A stretch of 64,000 nucleotides of DNA from positions 39,717 through 103,716 of the forward strand of contig CALEJT010000076.1 in assembly GCA_937898685.1 (NCBI GenBank). The letters are read 5' to 3'. Below the pieces are notes generated by a model. The model was not told where the DNA came from and made no database searches. It was given only the letters and a program-made list of their open reading frames with translations. This document shows, piece after piece, positions 20,339 to 31,516 of the stretch. This stretch comes from an uncultured Gammaproteobacteria bacterium. Lineage in GTDB: Bacteria; Pseudomonadota; Gammaproteobacteria; Pseudomonadales; Pseudohongiellaceae. The position numbers were made by a program, and so were the translations under genes. How positions within the stretch are numbered: position 1 is the first letter of the stretch; each line of letters starts with the position of its first letter.

Positions 20339-22403
20339 TCAGGACCTGTTGATCGAAATCGGCACCGAAGAGCTGCCACCGAAGGCCCTCCTGGCATTGT
20401 CGACCGCATTCGAGGACGCCTTCGCCGGACAACTGAAACAGGCCGGCCTGGGCTTCAGCGCGATTCAGCGTTTCGCCACGCCGCGCCGTTTGGCCTTGCT
20501 CGTCTCGCAACTCGCCACCGAACAACCGACCCGTACGATCGAGAAGTGGGGCCCCGCCGTTCAGGCGGCTTTCGATGCCGAGGGCAAACCCACCAAGGCC
20601 GCCGAAGGTTTCGCGCGTTCCTGCGGTGTGGACGTGAGCGCCCTCGAACAGCGTAGTGACGGCAAGGTCACCAAGCTTTATTACGGCGTCGAGCAGCCCG
20701 GCGCCGCCACGGCTTCGCTGGTTCCCGCCATGGTTGGTCAGGCCCTGGCTGCGCTGCCGATCCCCAAGCGCATGCGCTGGGGCAGCAATCGCGATGAATT
20801 CGTACGCCCCGTGCAGTGGGTGGTGCTGTTGTTCGGTAACGATGTGATCGATGCCACTCTCATGGGCCAACAGGCGGGTAGAACCACGCGTGGCCATCGC
20901 TTCATGTCCAGCGCTCCGATCGAGATCGGGCAGCCGGCGCAGTACGTCGAAGCGCTGCGTAGCGGCAAAGTGATCGCTTACTTCGATGAACGTCGCGCGG
21001 AGGTTCGTCGCCAGATCGAAGCGAAAGCTGCCGAGCTCGGCGGCCGCGCCATCATCGACGAAGCGCTGCTGGACGAAGTGACCTCATTGGTCGAATGGCC
21101 GGTGGCACTGGCAGGCCGTTTCGATGACCGTTTCCTCGAGGTGCCGAAGGAAGCGCTGATTTCCTCGATGAAGGAACACCAGAAGTGCTTCCATCTGCTG
21201 GATGCACAGGATCGCATCCTGCCGTACTTCATCACGCTCAGTAACCTCGAAAGTCGCGATCCCGCGCAGGTGATCGCCGGCAATGAGAAGGTGATTCGTC
21301 CGCGTCTGGCCGACGCTGCCTTCTTCTTCGATCAGGATCGCCGTCAGCCCTTGGCTTCGCGTGTCGAAAAACTGAAAACCGTGGTGTTCCAGCAGGATCT
21401 CGGCACGGTCTACGACAAGTCGCAGCGCGTACAGAAACTCGCCGTCACGCTGGCGCAGGATCTCGGTTACGACACGCAGCTCGCAGCGCGCGCCGCCGAG
21501 CTCGGCAAGTGCGACCTGATGACCTCGATGGTCTACGAGTTCGCCGAACTGCAGGGTCTGATGGGCTATCACTACGCGCTACACGACGGCGAGCCGCAGG
21601 AAGTCGCGCTGGCGCTCAACGAACAATATCTGCCGCGCTTTGCCGGTGACCAATTGCCGCAGAGCCGCACCGGTCGCGTGCTCGCGCTGGCCGAACGTCT
21701 CGACACCATCGCCGGTCTCTTCGGCTTGGGCCAGCCGCCGACGGGGTCGAAGGATCCCTTCGCGCTGCGCCGTGCCGCCCTCGGCGTACTGCGTCTTTTG
21801 ATCGAACAGCAGTTGCCGCTGTCGTTGCCGCGCGCCGTCGCTGCCGCGATGGCTGGTTATGCCGGCAACCCCAAGGTGAAGGACGCGAGCAAAGAAATCG
21901 TCGACTTCATCATCGAACGTCTGCGAGCCTATTACGCCGATCAAAACATCGGTGCGGACGTGTTCTTCGCCGTGGATGCCGTACGTCCAGCCAGCCCGCT
22001 CGAATTCGATGCCCGCATCAAAGCCGTGGCGCACTTCGCCGCGCTGCCGGAAGCACAGGCACTTGCTGCTGCCAACAAGCGCGTGGGCAACATCCTGCAG
22101 AAGGCAGAAGAGGCGCCGCCTGCTCGATGCGACGAAAGCCTGCTGCAGGAAGCGGCGGAAAAAGCCCTGGCGCAGGCGTTGCACGAAGCGCGCGCCGTGG
22201 CCGATCCCTTGCTCGCCAGTGCTCGCTTCACCGAAGCCCTGGCCACGATGGCGACGCTGCGCGCACCGGTCGATGCCTTCTTCGATCAGGTGATGGTGAA
22301 TGCCGAAGATCCGACGCTGCGTCGCAATCGTCTGGCTCTGTTGAACGAGCTGCGTCAGTTGTTCCTGCGCATCGCCGACATTTCGTTGTTGCAGAATGTC
22401 TGA
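20331..22403 (+). CDS. glyS: glycine-tRNA ligase beta subunit
   Basis: GlyS binds the tRNA and is needed for activity with GlyQ. The ATG at 20331 overlaps the end of glyQ and gives 690 residues, one more than in E. coli. The N-terminus [12 protein letters not shown] is the family signature. Conserved MRWG and VRPVQW blocks, an HD-like region ([10 protein letters not shown]), and a C-terminal anticodon-binding domain with a DALR-type helix bundle follow. It overlaps gmhB by 8 bases at its end, so glyQ-glyS-gmhB-plsC look translationally linked. Confidence 0.97.
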   Translation: MLNQDLLIEIGTEELPPKALLALSTAFEDAFAGQLKQAGLGFSAIQRFATPRRLALLVSQLATEQPTRTIEKWGPAVQAAFDAEGKPTKAAEGFARSCGVDVSALEQRSDGKVTKLYYGVEQPGAATASLVPAMVGQALAALPIPKRMRWGSNRDEFVRPVQWVVLLFGNDVIDATLMGQQAGRTTRGHRFMSSAPIEIGQPAQYVEALRSGKVIAYFDERRAEVRRQIEAKAAELGGRAIIDEALLDEVTSLVEWPVALAGRFDDRFLEVPKEALISSMKEHQKCFHLLDAQDRILPYFITLSNLESRDPAQVIAGNEKVIRPRLADAAFFFDQDRRQPLASRVEKLKTVVFQQDLGTVYDKSQRVQKLAVTLAQDLGYDTQLAARAAELGKCDLMTSMVYEFAELQGLMGYHYALHDGEPQEVALALNEQYLPRFAGDQLPQSRTGRVLALAERLDTIAGLFGLGQPPTGSKDPFALRRAALGVLRLLIEQQLPLSLPRAVAAAMAGYAGNPKVKDASKEIVDFIIERLRAYYADQNIGADVFFAVDAVRPASPLEFDARIKAVAHFAALPEAQALAAANKRVGNILQKAEEAPPARCDESLLQEAAEKALAQALHEARAVADPLLASARFTEALATMATLRAPVDAFFDQVMVNAEDPTLRRNRLALLNELRQLFLRIADISLLQNV

Positions 22404-22971
22404 GGTCGCTGCCAAACCACTGGTCATCCTCGACCGCGATGGAGTCATCAACCAGGACTCGGATGCCTACATCCGCTCGGTGGATGAGTGGATTCCGATT
22501 CCTGGCAGCATCGAGGCCATCGCGCGACTGACGCAGGCCGGCTGCCAGGTCGCTGTTGCAACCAATCAGTCAGGAATTGGGCGTGGCTATTTCGATGAAT
22601 ACACGCTGGCGCAGATGCATGAGCTGATGCGAACCCTGGTGGAAGAGGCGGGTGGCCACATCGATGCCTTGGCCTATTGTCCCCATCTGCCCGATGCCGG
22701 TTGCGCCTGTCGTAAACCACTACCTGGTTTGCTCGATGAAATCGCGGAAACCTTGGAGGTCTCACTCGAAGGCGCCTGGTTCGTCGGCGACACGGCGAAA
22801 GACATCGAAACCGCGCTCAGCCGCAATTGCCGCCCGATTCTCGTGCTCACCGGCAAAGGTGAGCGCACCTTACCCAAACTTTCGCCGGAGCTGCGCGCAG
22901 CCGCGGTGGTACAACCGGATCTGGCTGCTGCAGTCACTCACATCCTGAACACTCTCAGCACACAGCCATGA
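22396..22971 (+). CDS. gmhB: D-glycero-beta-D-manno-heptose 1,7-bisphosphate 7-phosphatase
   Basis: GmhB removes the 7-phosphate during synthesis of ADP-heptose for the lipopolysaccharide core. The 191-residue protein is a HAD-family phosphatase with the nucleophile motif ILDRDGVIN (Asp13 and Asp15). It also has TNQSGIGRGYF and the zinc-binding loop with cysteines and histidine in YCPHLPDAGCACRKP. GDTAKDIETA gives the metal-binding aspartates. Start ATG at 22396; the stop overlaps the plsC start by four bases (ATGA). The zinc loop separates it from histidinol phosphatase only weakly, but context favours GmhB. Confidence 0.93.
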   Translation: MSEVAAKPLVILDRDGVINQDSDAYIRSVDEWIPIPGSIEAIARLTQAGCQVAVATNQSGIGRGYFDEYTLAQMHELMRTLVEEAGGHIDALAYCPHLPDAGCACRKPLPGLLDEIAETLEVSLEGAWFVGDTAKDIETALSRNCRPILVLTGKGERTLPKLSPELRAAAVVQPDLAAAVTHILNTLSTQP

Positions 22972-23726
22972 TCGCTCGACTACGCGCACTGCTGTTCTAC
23001 GCAGGCTACAGTCTCAGCCTGATCATCTACGCTCCTCTCTGCATCATTCTCGCTCCCTTTCTCTCACTCCATGGCCGTTACCGCATCTGTTTGCGCTGGA
23101 ATGCCTTCGCGCTGTGGTGGCTGGGCGTTTGCTGTGGATTACGCCATCGCATCATCGGTGCCGAGAACGTGCCGAAGGAACCGGTGGTGGTGATGGCGAA
23201 TCACCAAAGTCCGTGGGAGACTTTGTTCCTTGCCCTCTATTTCAGACCGATCTGTCCAATACTAAAACAGGAGCTGCTGAAGATTCCGTTTTTTGGATGG
23301 GGGCTGGCGCTGGTCAAGCCGATCGCGATCGACCGCAGCAAACGACGCGAAGCGCGGCAAACGCTTCTCGCGCAGGGACCCGATCGGTTGCAGCGAGGTT
23401 TGTCGGTGATGGTGTTTCCGGAAGGCACACGTGTGAATCCCGGCGAAGAGCGCAAGTTTTCGAGCGGTGGGGCAGAGCTGGCCATCGCCGCCGGCGCAAA
23501 GGTGCTACCGGTGGCGCACGATGCCGGCTGCTTCTGGCCGGCACATAAACTGGTGAAGCATCCGGGAGTGATCACGGTGCACATCGGCAAACCGATCGAA
23601 GCCAAGGGCTGCAGCCCGCGCGACCTGACGGAAGAGGTCAGCAGTTGGATTCGCGCGCGGCTGAGCGAAATGCAACCGGAGCTCTATCCAGCTGTAGAAG
23701 CGAAAAGCGGCGAAGCGCAGAGCTAA
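22968..23726 (+). CDS. plsC: 1-acyl-sn-glycerol-3-phosphate acyltransferase
   Basis: The family adds the second acyl chain to lysophosphatidic acid. The 252-residue protein starts with two hydrophobic stretches (about 8-35 and 42-58). The active-site motif is NHQSPWET, a His-x4-Glu version that is common in this subgroup in place of His-x4-Asp. The second motif is VFPEGTRVNPGE. It is coupled to gmhB by an ATGA overlap. A homologous acyltransferase gene sits next to gyrB in Pseudomonas. A terminator at 23783-23807 follows. Confidence 0.92.
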   Translation: MIARLRALLFYAGYSLSLIIYAPLCIILAPFLSLHGRYRICLRWNAFALWWLGVCCGLRHRIIGAENVPKEPVVVMANHQSPWETLFLALYFRPICPILKQELLKIPFFGWGLALVKPIAIDRSKRREARQTLLAQGPDRLQRGLSVMVFPEGTRVNPGEERKFSSGGAELAIAAGAKVLPVAHDAGCFWPAHKLVKHPGVITVHIGKPIEAKGCSPRDLTEEVSSWIRARLSEMQPELYPAVEAKSGEAQS

Positions 23727-23745
23727 GGTAGGCGCCGCCAACGGA

Positions 23746-23759
23746 AGCGAAGCTTCGCT
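23746..23759. repeat. perfect 14-bp palindrome after plsC
   Basis: AGCGAAGCTTCGCT reads the same on both strands, and the flanks GGA and CC extend it. It lies 20 bases after the plsC stop, before the terminator hairpin. Confidence 0.6.
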
Positions 23760-23782
23760 CCGCAATTCGATCGACCAAAACA

Positions 23783-23807
23783 AAACGGGCTCCCAAGAAG
23801 CCCGTTT
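23783..23807. terminator. bidirectional terminator between plsC and gyrB
   Basis: AAACGGGCT (23783-23791) pairs with AGCCCGTTT (23799-23807) over a seven-base loop, followed by a T-rich stretch on the plus strand. It lies between two convergent genes and can serve both. Confidence 0.75.
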
Positions 23808-23830
23808 CTGTTTCTGCGTGAAGTAAGTGC

Positions 23831-26272
<2,442 letters not shown>

Positions 26273-26327
26273 TTATCTGTTCAGCAACGCGTTCTGCACC
26301 AAAGCCGAAGGCTTAAAAACCTGATTT

Positions 26328-27458
26328 TCAATGGTTTTTGCCAGTGTCGCTGTGACTAATGTGAGGCGAAATTTTACCACGTTTCACGTGGAACAATCTC
26401 AGACCCTGGTCCATTTCCTCATTTGCTCCGGCCAGAGCCGGGAGCAGGGTTTCGGGCTCAATGCAGGTGAGGAAGGTCTGCAAACCGAGCTTCTGCAGCT
26501 GCGCACACACCCGTGCACGGTTGGTCGAGTCCAGCTCCGCCGGCAAATCATCGATCAGCAGCACACAGCGGATGCCAGTGAGCAGTTGGAGCAGGGAGGC
26601 CTGGGCCAGGCGCAGGGCACAGATCAGCAGCTTCATCTGGCCCCGAGACAGTACTTCCGCTACATCCTGACCGCCCGAACGTAACCGTAGTTCGGCCCGA
26701 TGTGGGCCCACGGTCGTATGGCCTGCTTGGCGATCACGGGGTAGGGCGCGCTGCAGCTGTTCTTGCAGGGGTTGCTCTGGATCCCACCCGGGGAGGTATT
26801 CCAGCGTGAAACGCTCGGCAAGGGTCTCGCCCATCAAGTTCGGTAGGAACTGCTGCAGGTGCTCTTCGTACTGCTGAAGATATTCCATACGCAACCGATT
26901 CATGGCCTCGCCGTTTACGGCGAACGCCTGCGTCCAGGGGGCCAACTCAGCCGGGCCAGCGTCGTCCCTCAGCAACTGGTTGCGTTGTTTCAGAGCCTGG
27001 CGCGCACTGCGCCAGTGATGGAGGAACTCATGTTTCACGTGAAACACTCCCCAATCGATGAAACGGCGTCGCTCGGAAGGACTGCCCTCCAACACCGCAA
27101 AGGTGTCGCCATTGATCAGAAGCAGGGGGAGCACCTGGGAAAGTTCCGCCGCGCTACCGGCCTGAGTGCCGCCCACTTTGAGGCTCTTGATGCCCTGTCG
27201 ACCACGCTGCACGCCCAAGGTGAGCCCTGTTTCCAGCTCACCGAATACGGAGCAGAGTGGCTGTCCCTCCTGAATCAAGGGGCGCTGCAGGTGACCACGG
27301 AACGAGCGAGAGGTGCCAAGCATGTAAACGGCCTCGAGCACACTGGTCTTGCCGGAACCGTTTTCACCAAAGAGAAGATTGAAGTGGGGGCTGGGTGGGA
27401 AATCCGCTTCCGTGATGTTGCGCAGGCCCTGTATATAAAGCCGCGCGAGCCGGGTCAT
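26328..27458 (-). CDS. recF: DNA replication and repair protein RecF
   Basis: RecF is an SMC-like ATPase that helps load RecA at gaps. The 376-residue protein has Walker A GENGSGKTS (about 30-38), a signature-like SRGQMKLL and Walker B LLIDDLPAELD. Two parS-like sites lie inside the gene: one in the region coding for GVFHVKHE (27031-27046) and one in the C-terminal tail coding for LFHVKRG (26381-26394). The conserved part ends near residue 345, so the last 25 residues are a tail that may exist partly to hold the second site. Start ATG at 27458. Confidence 0.97.
   Translation of the reverse strand: MTRLARLYIQGLRNITEADFPPSPHFNLLFGENGSGKTSVLEAVYMLGTSRSFRGHLQRPLIQEGQPLCSVFGELETGLTLGVQRGRQGIKSLKVGGTQAGSAAELSQVLPLLLINGDTFAVLEGSPSERRRFIDWGVFHVKHEFLHHWRSARQALKQRNQLLRDDAGPAELAPWTQAFAVNGEAMNRLRMEYLQQYEEHLQQFLPNLMGETLAERFTLEYLPGWDPEQPLQEQLQRALPRDRQAGHTTVGPHRAELRLRSGGQDVAEVLSRGQMKLLICALRLAQASLLQLLTGIRCVLLIDDLPAELDSTNRARVCAQLQKLGLQTFLTCIEPETLLPALAGANEEMDQGLRLFHVKRGKISPHISHSDTGKNH
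26381..26394. promoter_or_regulatory. parS: parS-like site 1 (ParB binding)
   Basis: GTTTCACGTGGAAC matches the 14-bp core of the parS consensus GTTTCACGTGAAAC with one change. It lies in the C-terminal coding part of recF. ParB of this organism is encoded at 38456. Confidence 0.85.
27031..27046. promoter_or_regulatory. parS: parS site 2, perfect 16-bp palindrome
   Basis: TGTTTCACGTGAAACA is the full 16-bp parS consensus. It lies inside recF and codes for part of FHVKH. Confidence 0.95.
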
Positions 27459-27493
27459 GGAAGCGGATTCGAGGGGAAGGGGATAGCGGGCTA

Positions 27494-28600
27494 TCAGAGC
27501 CGCATCGGCATGACGACGTACAGCGAGGCCGCACCGTCACCGGCGTGGATCAAAGCACTGCTGTTGGCGTCGGACAGTACCATCTGCACGTTGTCGGTGG
27601 AGATAACACTCAGCACGTCCACCAGATAGCTCACGTTGAAGCCGATTTCCAGCGGCGAGCCCGTGTATTCCACGCTGACGATTTCCTCCGCCTCTTCCTG
27701 CTCGGGGTTGTTGGCCAGGATCTTGAGCTCGTCCTTCTCCAGCACCAGGCGGATGCCGCGGAACTTCTCGTTGGACAGAATGGCCGTACGGCTCAACGCG
27801 TTGCGCAGATTGCCACGGTTTGCGACCAGTACCTTGTCACCACCCTTCGGCAGCACGCGGTCGTAATCCGGGAATTTGCCGTCGACGAGCTTGGAGGTGA
27901 AGGTGAAGTTCTGGGTACGGGCGCGGATGTGGTTGGTGCCGAGTGTCAGCTCCACCGGCTCATCCGTATCGGAGAGGAGGCGGGCCAGCTCCAGAATGCC
28001 CTTGCGGGGGATGATCACCTGAGTTTTACCGGTGATGCCTGGAATGCTGAACTTCTCGGTGTGCAGTGCCAGACGATGACCGTCGGTGGCCACCACGCGC
28101 AGGCTGTCGACGTTCACTTCCATCAGCAGACCATTGAGGTAGTAGCGCACGTCCTGCTGGGCCATGGCGAAAGCGGTGCTGTCGATCATGGTTTTGAGCA
28201 GCTTCTGCGGAATGGAGAAGCTGAGCGTGCCCTGGGATTCTTCGACGCTCGGGAAATCATTGGCGGGAAGTGTGGCCAGCGAGAAGCGGCTACGACCGAA
28301 GCGGATCACAGCCTTGCCATCGTCGAGTTCGAACTTGAGTGTGGCGTCATCCGGCAAGGACTTGCAGATGTCCATCAGCTTACGCGCCGGCACCGTGATT
28401 TCGCCCGGGATGCCTGCGTTGTCGAGCTGCACCCGGCCCACGAGCTCCACCTCCAGATCCGTGCCGGTCAGGGACAGCTGCTGCCCCTCAAGAACCAATA
28501 GCACGTTGGCCAGCACCGGCAGGGTCTGCCGACGCTCGACTACACCTGTCACCAGCTGCAGGGGTTTGATCAAGGCTTCGCGGGAGATTTCGAATTGCAT
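27494..28600 (-). CDS. dnaN: DNA polymerase III beta sliding clamp
   Basis: The beta clamp holds polymerase III on DNA. The 368-residue product is one of the standard length (E. coli 366) and is made of three similar domains. Typical segments are MQFEISREALIKPLQ at the start, the LPVLANVLL block, and the C-terminal end YVVMPMRL, which forms part of the binding pocket for partners. Start ATG at 28600. It lies 63 bases after dnaA and 35 before recF on the same strand, the classic order. Confidence 0.98.
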   Translation of the reverse strand: MQFEISREALIKPLQLVTGVVERRQTLPVLANVLLVLEGQQLSLTGTDLEVELVGRVQLDNAGIPGEITVPARKLMDICKSLPDDATLKFELDDGKAVIRFGRSRFSLATLPANDFPSVEESQGTLSFSIPQKLLKTMIDSTAFAMAQQDVRYYLNGLLMEVNVDSLRVVATDGHRLALHTEKFSIPGITGKTQVIIPRKGILELARLLSDTDEPVELTLGTNHIRARTQNFTFTSKLVDGKFPDYDRVLPKGGDKVLVANRGNLRNALSRTAILSNEKFRGIRLVLEKDELKILANNPEQEEAEEIVSVEYTGSPLEIGFNVSYLVDVLSVISTDNVQMVLSDANSSALIHAGDGAASLYVVMPMRL

Positions 28601-28663
28601 AGAGGGGTCTCGTTGTGGCTGTCCTGTCCGGTTGTTCTTTGCCCTGGGGCGTTGCTAGTTGGC

Positions 28664-30139
28664 TCAGCTTGAAAGCGAGCGCAGGAGATTCTGATAGTCT
28701 TCTTCTATGTCGCTCGAGGTCTTGCGCAGATCGTGGATCGTGCGACAGGCGTGCAACACCGTGGTGTGATCGCGACCGCCATAGAAAGAGCCGATTTCGG
28801 GAAGGCTGTGATTGGTGAGCTCTTTGGAGAGGCACATGGCCATCTGCCGGGGCCGCGCCACTGAGCGATTGCGGCGCTTCGAGATCATATCAGCCATCTT
28901 GATCTTGTAATACTCGGCCACGGTGCGCTGGATGTTGTCGACGCTCACCAGCTTGCTCTGCAAGGCCAGGAGATCCTTCAGCGCGTCCTTGATCAACGGC
29001 ACGGTGATCTCGGCGCCAAGGAAGTTGGCGTGGGCGATCACCTTCTTCAACGCACCTTCCAGCTCGCGTACGTTCGAACGCAGTTTCTGCGCCATGAACA
29101 TTGCCTCTGTGTTGCCGAGCGCCACGTTTTCTTGAGCGGCCTTGTTCTTGAGGATGGCGGCGCGGGTCTCGAGATCCGGCGCTTCCACCGCCACGGACAG
29201 GCCCCAACCGAAGCGGGACTTCAGACGATCATCTAAGCCATTGATTTCACTATGATATTTATCGCAGGTCATGATGATCTGACGACCGCCGTCAAAGATT
29301 GCGTTGAAGGTATGGAAGAATTCTTCCTGGGAACGCTCCTTGTTGGCGAAGAACTGGATGTCGTCGATCAGCAGCACATCCACCGTATGGTAGTAACGCT
29401 TGAACTCGTTGATGGCATTCAACTGCAGGGCAGACACCATGCTGCCGACGAAGGTCTGCGAGTGTAGATAGACGACATTGGCCGACGGATCGCGCTCCTG
29501 GATCTGATTGCCGATGGCATGCATCAGGTGCGTCTTACCGAGGCCGACGCCCCCGTATATAAATAGTGGGTTGTAGGCTCCGCCCGGGTTGTTCGCCACC
29601 TGCTGCGCAGCGGCGCGCGCCAGTTGGTTGGACTTACCCTGGACGAAGTTGGCGAAGGTGTAGTTCTGATTCAGCTCGCCGCGATAGCTCAACTTGCGCT
29701 GACGACGGGCCATGGGCGAATCGCCGGCTGCTGAATTCGGGCTTTCTTTACTGCGCTTGATGAAGGCAGGGGCTTGCTCGGGCGCGGGCGCGGCGGCCTG
29801 CAGTTCTTCCTCCTGCTCGACTTCCTGCTCAGGCGTAGCTGTAGCTTCGGCGGCCTCGAACTGCTGGGCCAACACTTCTTCCGCCAGTAGACCGAGTTGC
29901 GGCTGCGCTGGATCGGCGATGGCAAACTCCAGCGCGTGTTCGACGGCGAGGTTCTTGAAGAAGTCGGTGATGCGAGCCTGATATTGGTCGCGGACCCAGT
30001 CGAGGATGAAACGGTTGGGTGCCAAGAGGCGCAGGGTGGTACCTTCGGCCACGGCGCGGATCGGGCGGATCCAGGTATTGAACTGTTGTGCAGGAAGTTC
30101 CGATTTGAGGCAAAGGATGCACTTTTGCCAGCTAGCCAT
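28664..30139 (-). CDS. dnaA: chromosomal replication initiator DnaA
   Basis: DnaA binds DnaA boxes, opens the origin and loads helicase. I choose ATG 30139 ([15 protein letters not shown]), giving 491 residues; the frame stays open upstream into the box region. Domain I (about 1-90) is followed by a linker rich in Glu, Ala and Pro. Domain III has Walker [17 protein letters not shown] and Walker [10 protein letters not shown]. Domain IV ends with [17 protein letters not shown], the box-binding helix-turn-helix. AGGGAG lies about 17 bases upstream; a GTG at 30145 is closer to it and is the alternative start. DnaA boxes lie upstream, so self-control is likely. Confidence 0.97.
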   Translation of the reverse strand: MASWQKCILCLKSELPAQQFNTWIRPIRAVAEGTTLRLLAPNRFILDWVRDQYQARITDFFKNLAVEHALEFAIADPAQPQLGLLAEEVLAQQFEAAEATATPEQEVEQEEELQAAAPAPEQAPAFIKRSKESPNSAAGDSPMARRQRKLSYRGELNQNYTFANFVQGKSNQLARAAAQQVANNPGGAYNPLFIYGGVGLGKTHLMHAIGNQIQERDPSANVVYLHSQTFVGSMVSALQLNAINEFKRYYHTVDVLLIDDIQFFANKERSQEEFFHTFNAIFDGGRQIIMTCDKYHSEINGLDDRLKSRFGWGLSVAVEAPDLETRAAILKNKAAQENVALGNTEAMFMAQKLRSNVRELEGALKKVIAHANFLGAEITVPLIKDALKDLLALQSKLVSVDNIQRTVAEYYKIKMADMISKRRNRSVARPRQMAMCLSKELTNHSLPEIGSFYGGRDHTTVLHACRTIHDLRKTSSDIEEDYQNLLRSLSS

Positions 30140-30202
30140 TAACACAGTTCGAATTGCTCCCTGATTATTGTTCTGACGACGCGTGGGTTGAGCCGGGATT
30201 CT

Positions 30203-30217
30203 ACCCACGAGGTGGGT
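30203..30217. repeat. 6-bp inverted repeat next to the DnaA box
   Basis: ACCCAC (30203-30208), GAG, GTGGGT (30212-30217), three bases from the DnaA box at 30220 and overlapping the presumed dnaA promoter. It could add to dnaA control. Confidence 0.35.
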
Positions 30218-30219
30218 AC

Positions 30220-30228
30220 TTATCCACA
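30220..30228 (+). promoter_or_regulatory. DnaA box (perfect)
   Basis: TTATCCACA, the strongest class of DnaA-binding site. On the minus strand it lies just before TAGAAT (complement at about 30196-30201), a -10-like element for dnaA, so bound DnaA would be expected to repress its own gene. Confidence 0.85.
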
Positions 30229-30368
30229 AGCCCACGGGAAATTTCCAATAATTCGAGCTTTTATTTTTTGTTTTGTTTTCAATAACTTAACCAAATAGTT
30301 CACAAAAACCCAAGCGGATCGCGCTTCTGGGGGCAAAACGGTGAGAACAAAACCGCCTGTCAGAAACC

Positions 30369-30377
30369 TGTGGATAA
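30369..30377 (-). promoter_or_regulatory. DnaA box (perfect, inverted)
   Basis: TGTGGATAA, the complement of TTATCCACA. Together with the box at 30220 it brackets the AT-rich tract. Confidence 0.85.
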
Positions 30378-30472
30378 GATGTGATGTAAGGTGGATGAAA
30401 TCGAAGCACCGTTCAGCGCTGACGCCACACCAATAAAAAGCAGCTCCTACCGCCTCATCGGCGCCGCCACAA

Positions 30473-30501
30473 TTGCAAGGGCACGGCAATCTCTATAGAA
30501 T
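30473..30501 (+). promoter_or_regulatory. sigma-70 promoter of the rpmH operon
   Basis: TTGCAA (30473-30478), 17-base spacer, TAGAAT (30496-30501). The expected start of transcription near 30508 gives a leader of about 97 bases before rpmH. Confidence 0.65.
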
Positions 30502-30604
30502 CCGCGCTCCTTTTTCTGGGAGTTTTGCGGCCGCTCTCCGCCGCACAATTCGCCTCGAGATTCCAACGCCGTCTTCGACGAGCAATTGAGCAATAGGAAC
30601 GACC

Positions 30605-30745
30605 ATGAAACGTACATTCCAGCCCAGCAAGATCAAGCGCGCACGCACCCACGGTTTCCGTGCCCGCATGGCAACCAAGAAAGGCCGTCAGGTTCTGGCT
30701 CGTCGCCGCGCCAAAGGCCGCGTTCGCCTGAGCGCCAGCGCCTAA
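30605..30745 (+). CDS. rpmH: 50S ribosomal protein L34
   Basis: L34 is a very small, basic protein of the large ribosomal subunit. The gene encodes 46 residues starting with the invariant [19 protein letters not shown] and ending in a lysine/arginine-rich tail ([16 protein letters not shown]). The length equals that of E. coli. Start ATG at 30605 with the RBS-like AGGAAC upstream. It is followed by rnpA, the usual pairing, in the rightward operon beginning at the dnaA-rpmH region. Confidence 0.98.
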   Translation: MKRTFQPSKIKRARTHGFRARMATKKGRQVLARRRAKGRVRLSASA

Positions 30746-30826
30746 GAAGGCACCGCTTCCGTTCTGTCCGGATGACCCTTGGCCACTGGCACGGTGGTCG
30801 CCCCGGGATGCCCGAGGAGGCTCGCC

Positions 30827-31213
30827 TTGCATCTGGACCAGCGCTTCACCAAGCAACGACGCCTGCTGAAGGCTGCTGAATTCGGCGCCGTCTTCGAAGC
30901 CGCGGATTTCAAGGTCTCAGCTCCCGCGCTAGTAATCCTCGCCAGAAACACACACCAGTCCCAGGCCAGGGCCGGGCTGGTGGTGTCGAAGAAGAATGCA
31001 GGATGTGCGGTCAGCAGAAACCGGTTGAAGCGGCTTCTGCGCGAAGTCTTCCGTAAACGCGCCGCGACTTACGCGCCACTCGACCTGGTCTTCTTGGTCC
31101 GTCCCGGTTTGTCGCGCATGGACAATCCTGAGATCATCGCCCTGGCCGAGACCTTGATGGACGAACTGGCACGCAAGGCGGCTCGCGCATCGGCCCGCGC
31201 CAACAAGAGTTAG
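30827..31213 (+). CDS. rnpA: ribonuclease P protein component
   Basis: RnpA is the protein part of RNase P, which trims tRNA 5' ends. The start I choose is TTG at 30827, because AGGAGG lies six bases upstream (30815-30820) and the codons after it match the family N-terminus (LHLDQRFTKQRRLLKAAEF). An upstream TTG at 30779 has no such signal. The 128-residue protein has the RNR signature in VSRNRLKRLLRE. It is basic throughout. It overlaps no neighbour and lies 4 bases before yidD. The RNA subunit gene (rnpB) is not in this window. Confidence 0.93.
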   Translation: MHLDQRFTKQRRLLKAAEFGAVFEAADFKVSAPALVILARNTHQSQARAGLVVSKKNAGCAVSRNRLKRLLREVFRKRAATYAPLDLVFLVRPGLSRMDNPEIIALAETLMDELARKAARASARANKS

Positions 31214-31217
31214 CATC

Positions 31218-31499
31218 ATGTCCAGGCACGCTCAGACCTCGGTGTATTCGCTCTCCTTCGTCGCACGCGTGCTGCTGGTGCTCATCTCCTGGTATCAGCG
31301 CTGGCTGAGCCCGATCTTCGGCACCCAGTGCCGTTTCTACCCCAGCTGTTCCCACTACACGCAGGAAGCCATCTGTCGGCATGGGGCTCTGCGCGGTAGT
31401 GTGCTGGGCGTTGCCCGCATTTGCCGTTGCAATCCCTTGTGCGAAGGAGGCAACGATCCCGTGCCGAATACCTTCACGTTCCGCCGCCACTCACTCTGA
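31218..31499 (+). CDS. yidD: membrane protein insertion efficiency factor YidD
   Basis: YidD assists membrane insertion together with YidC. The 93-residue protein has the family sequence ISWYQRWLSPIFGTQCRFYPSCSHYTQEAI with several conserved cysteines and an N-terminal amphipathic or membrane-associated helix. Start ATG at 31218, 4 bases after rnpA. It lies in the usual rpmH-rnpA-yidD-yidC order; the yidC start is 17 bases after its stop. Confidence 0.95.
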   Translation: MSRHAQTSVYSLSFVARVLLVLISWYQRWLSPIFGTQCRFYPSCSHYTQEAICRHGALRGSVLGVARICRCNPLCEGGNDPVPNTFTFRRHSL

Positions 31500-31516
31500 T
31501 AGAAGTTGGACCGTTC

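Larger units (their letters stand above)
30140..30604. other. oriC: dnaA-rpmH intergenic region, origin candidate A
   Basis: This 465-base region separates the leftward dnaA operon from the rightward rpmH operon. It contains two perfect DnaA boxes in opposite orientation (30220-30228 and 30369-30377), an AT-rich tract of about 70 bases between them (30240-30310), and the promoters of both operons. This is the place of the Pseudomonas origin. Only about two strong boxes are seen, and GATC sites are not enriched, so a Dam/SeqA type of control is not suggested. The second candidate lies at 34560-34968. Confidence 0.55.
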
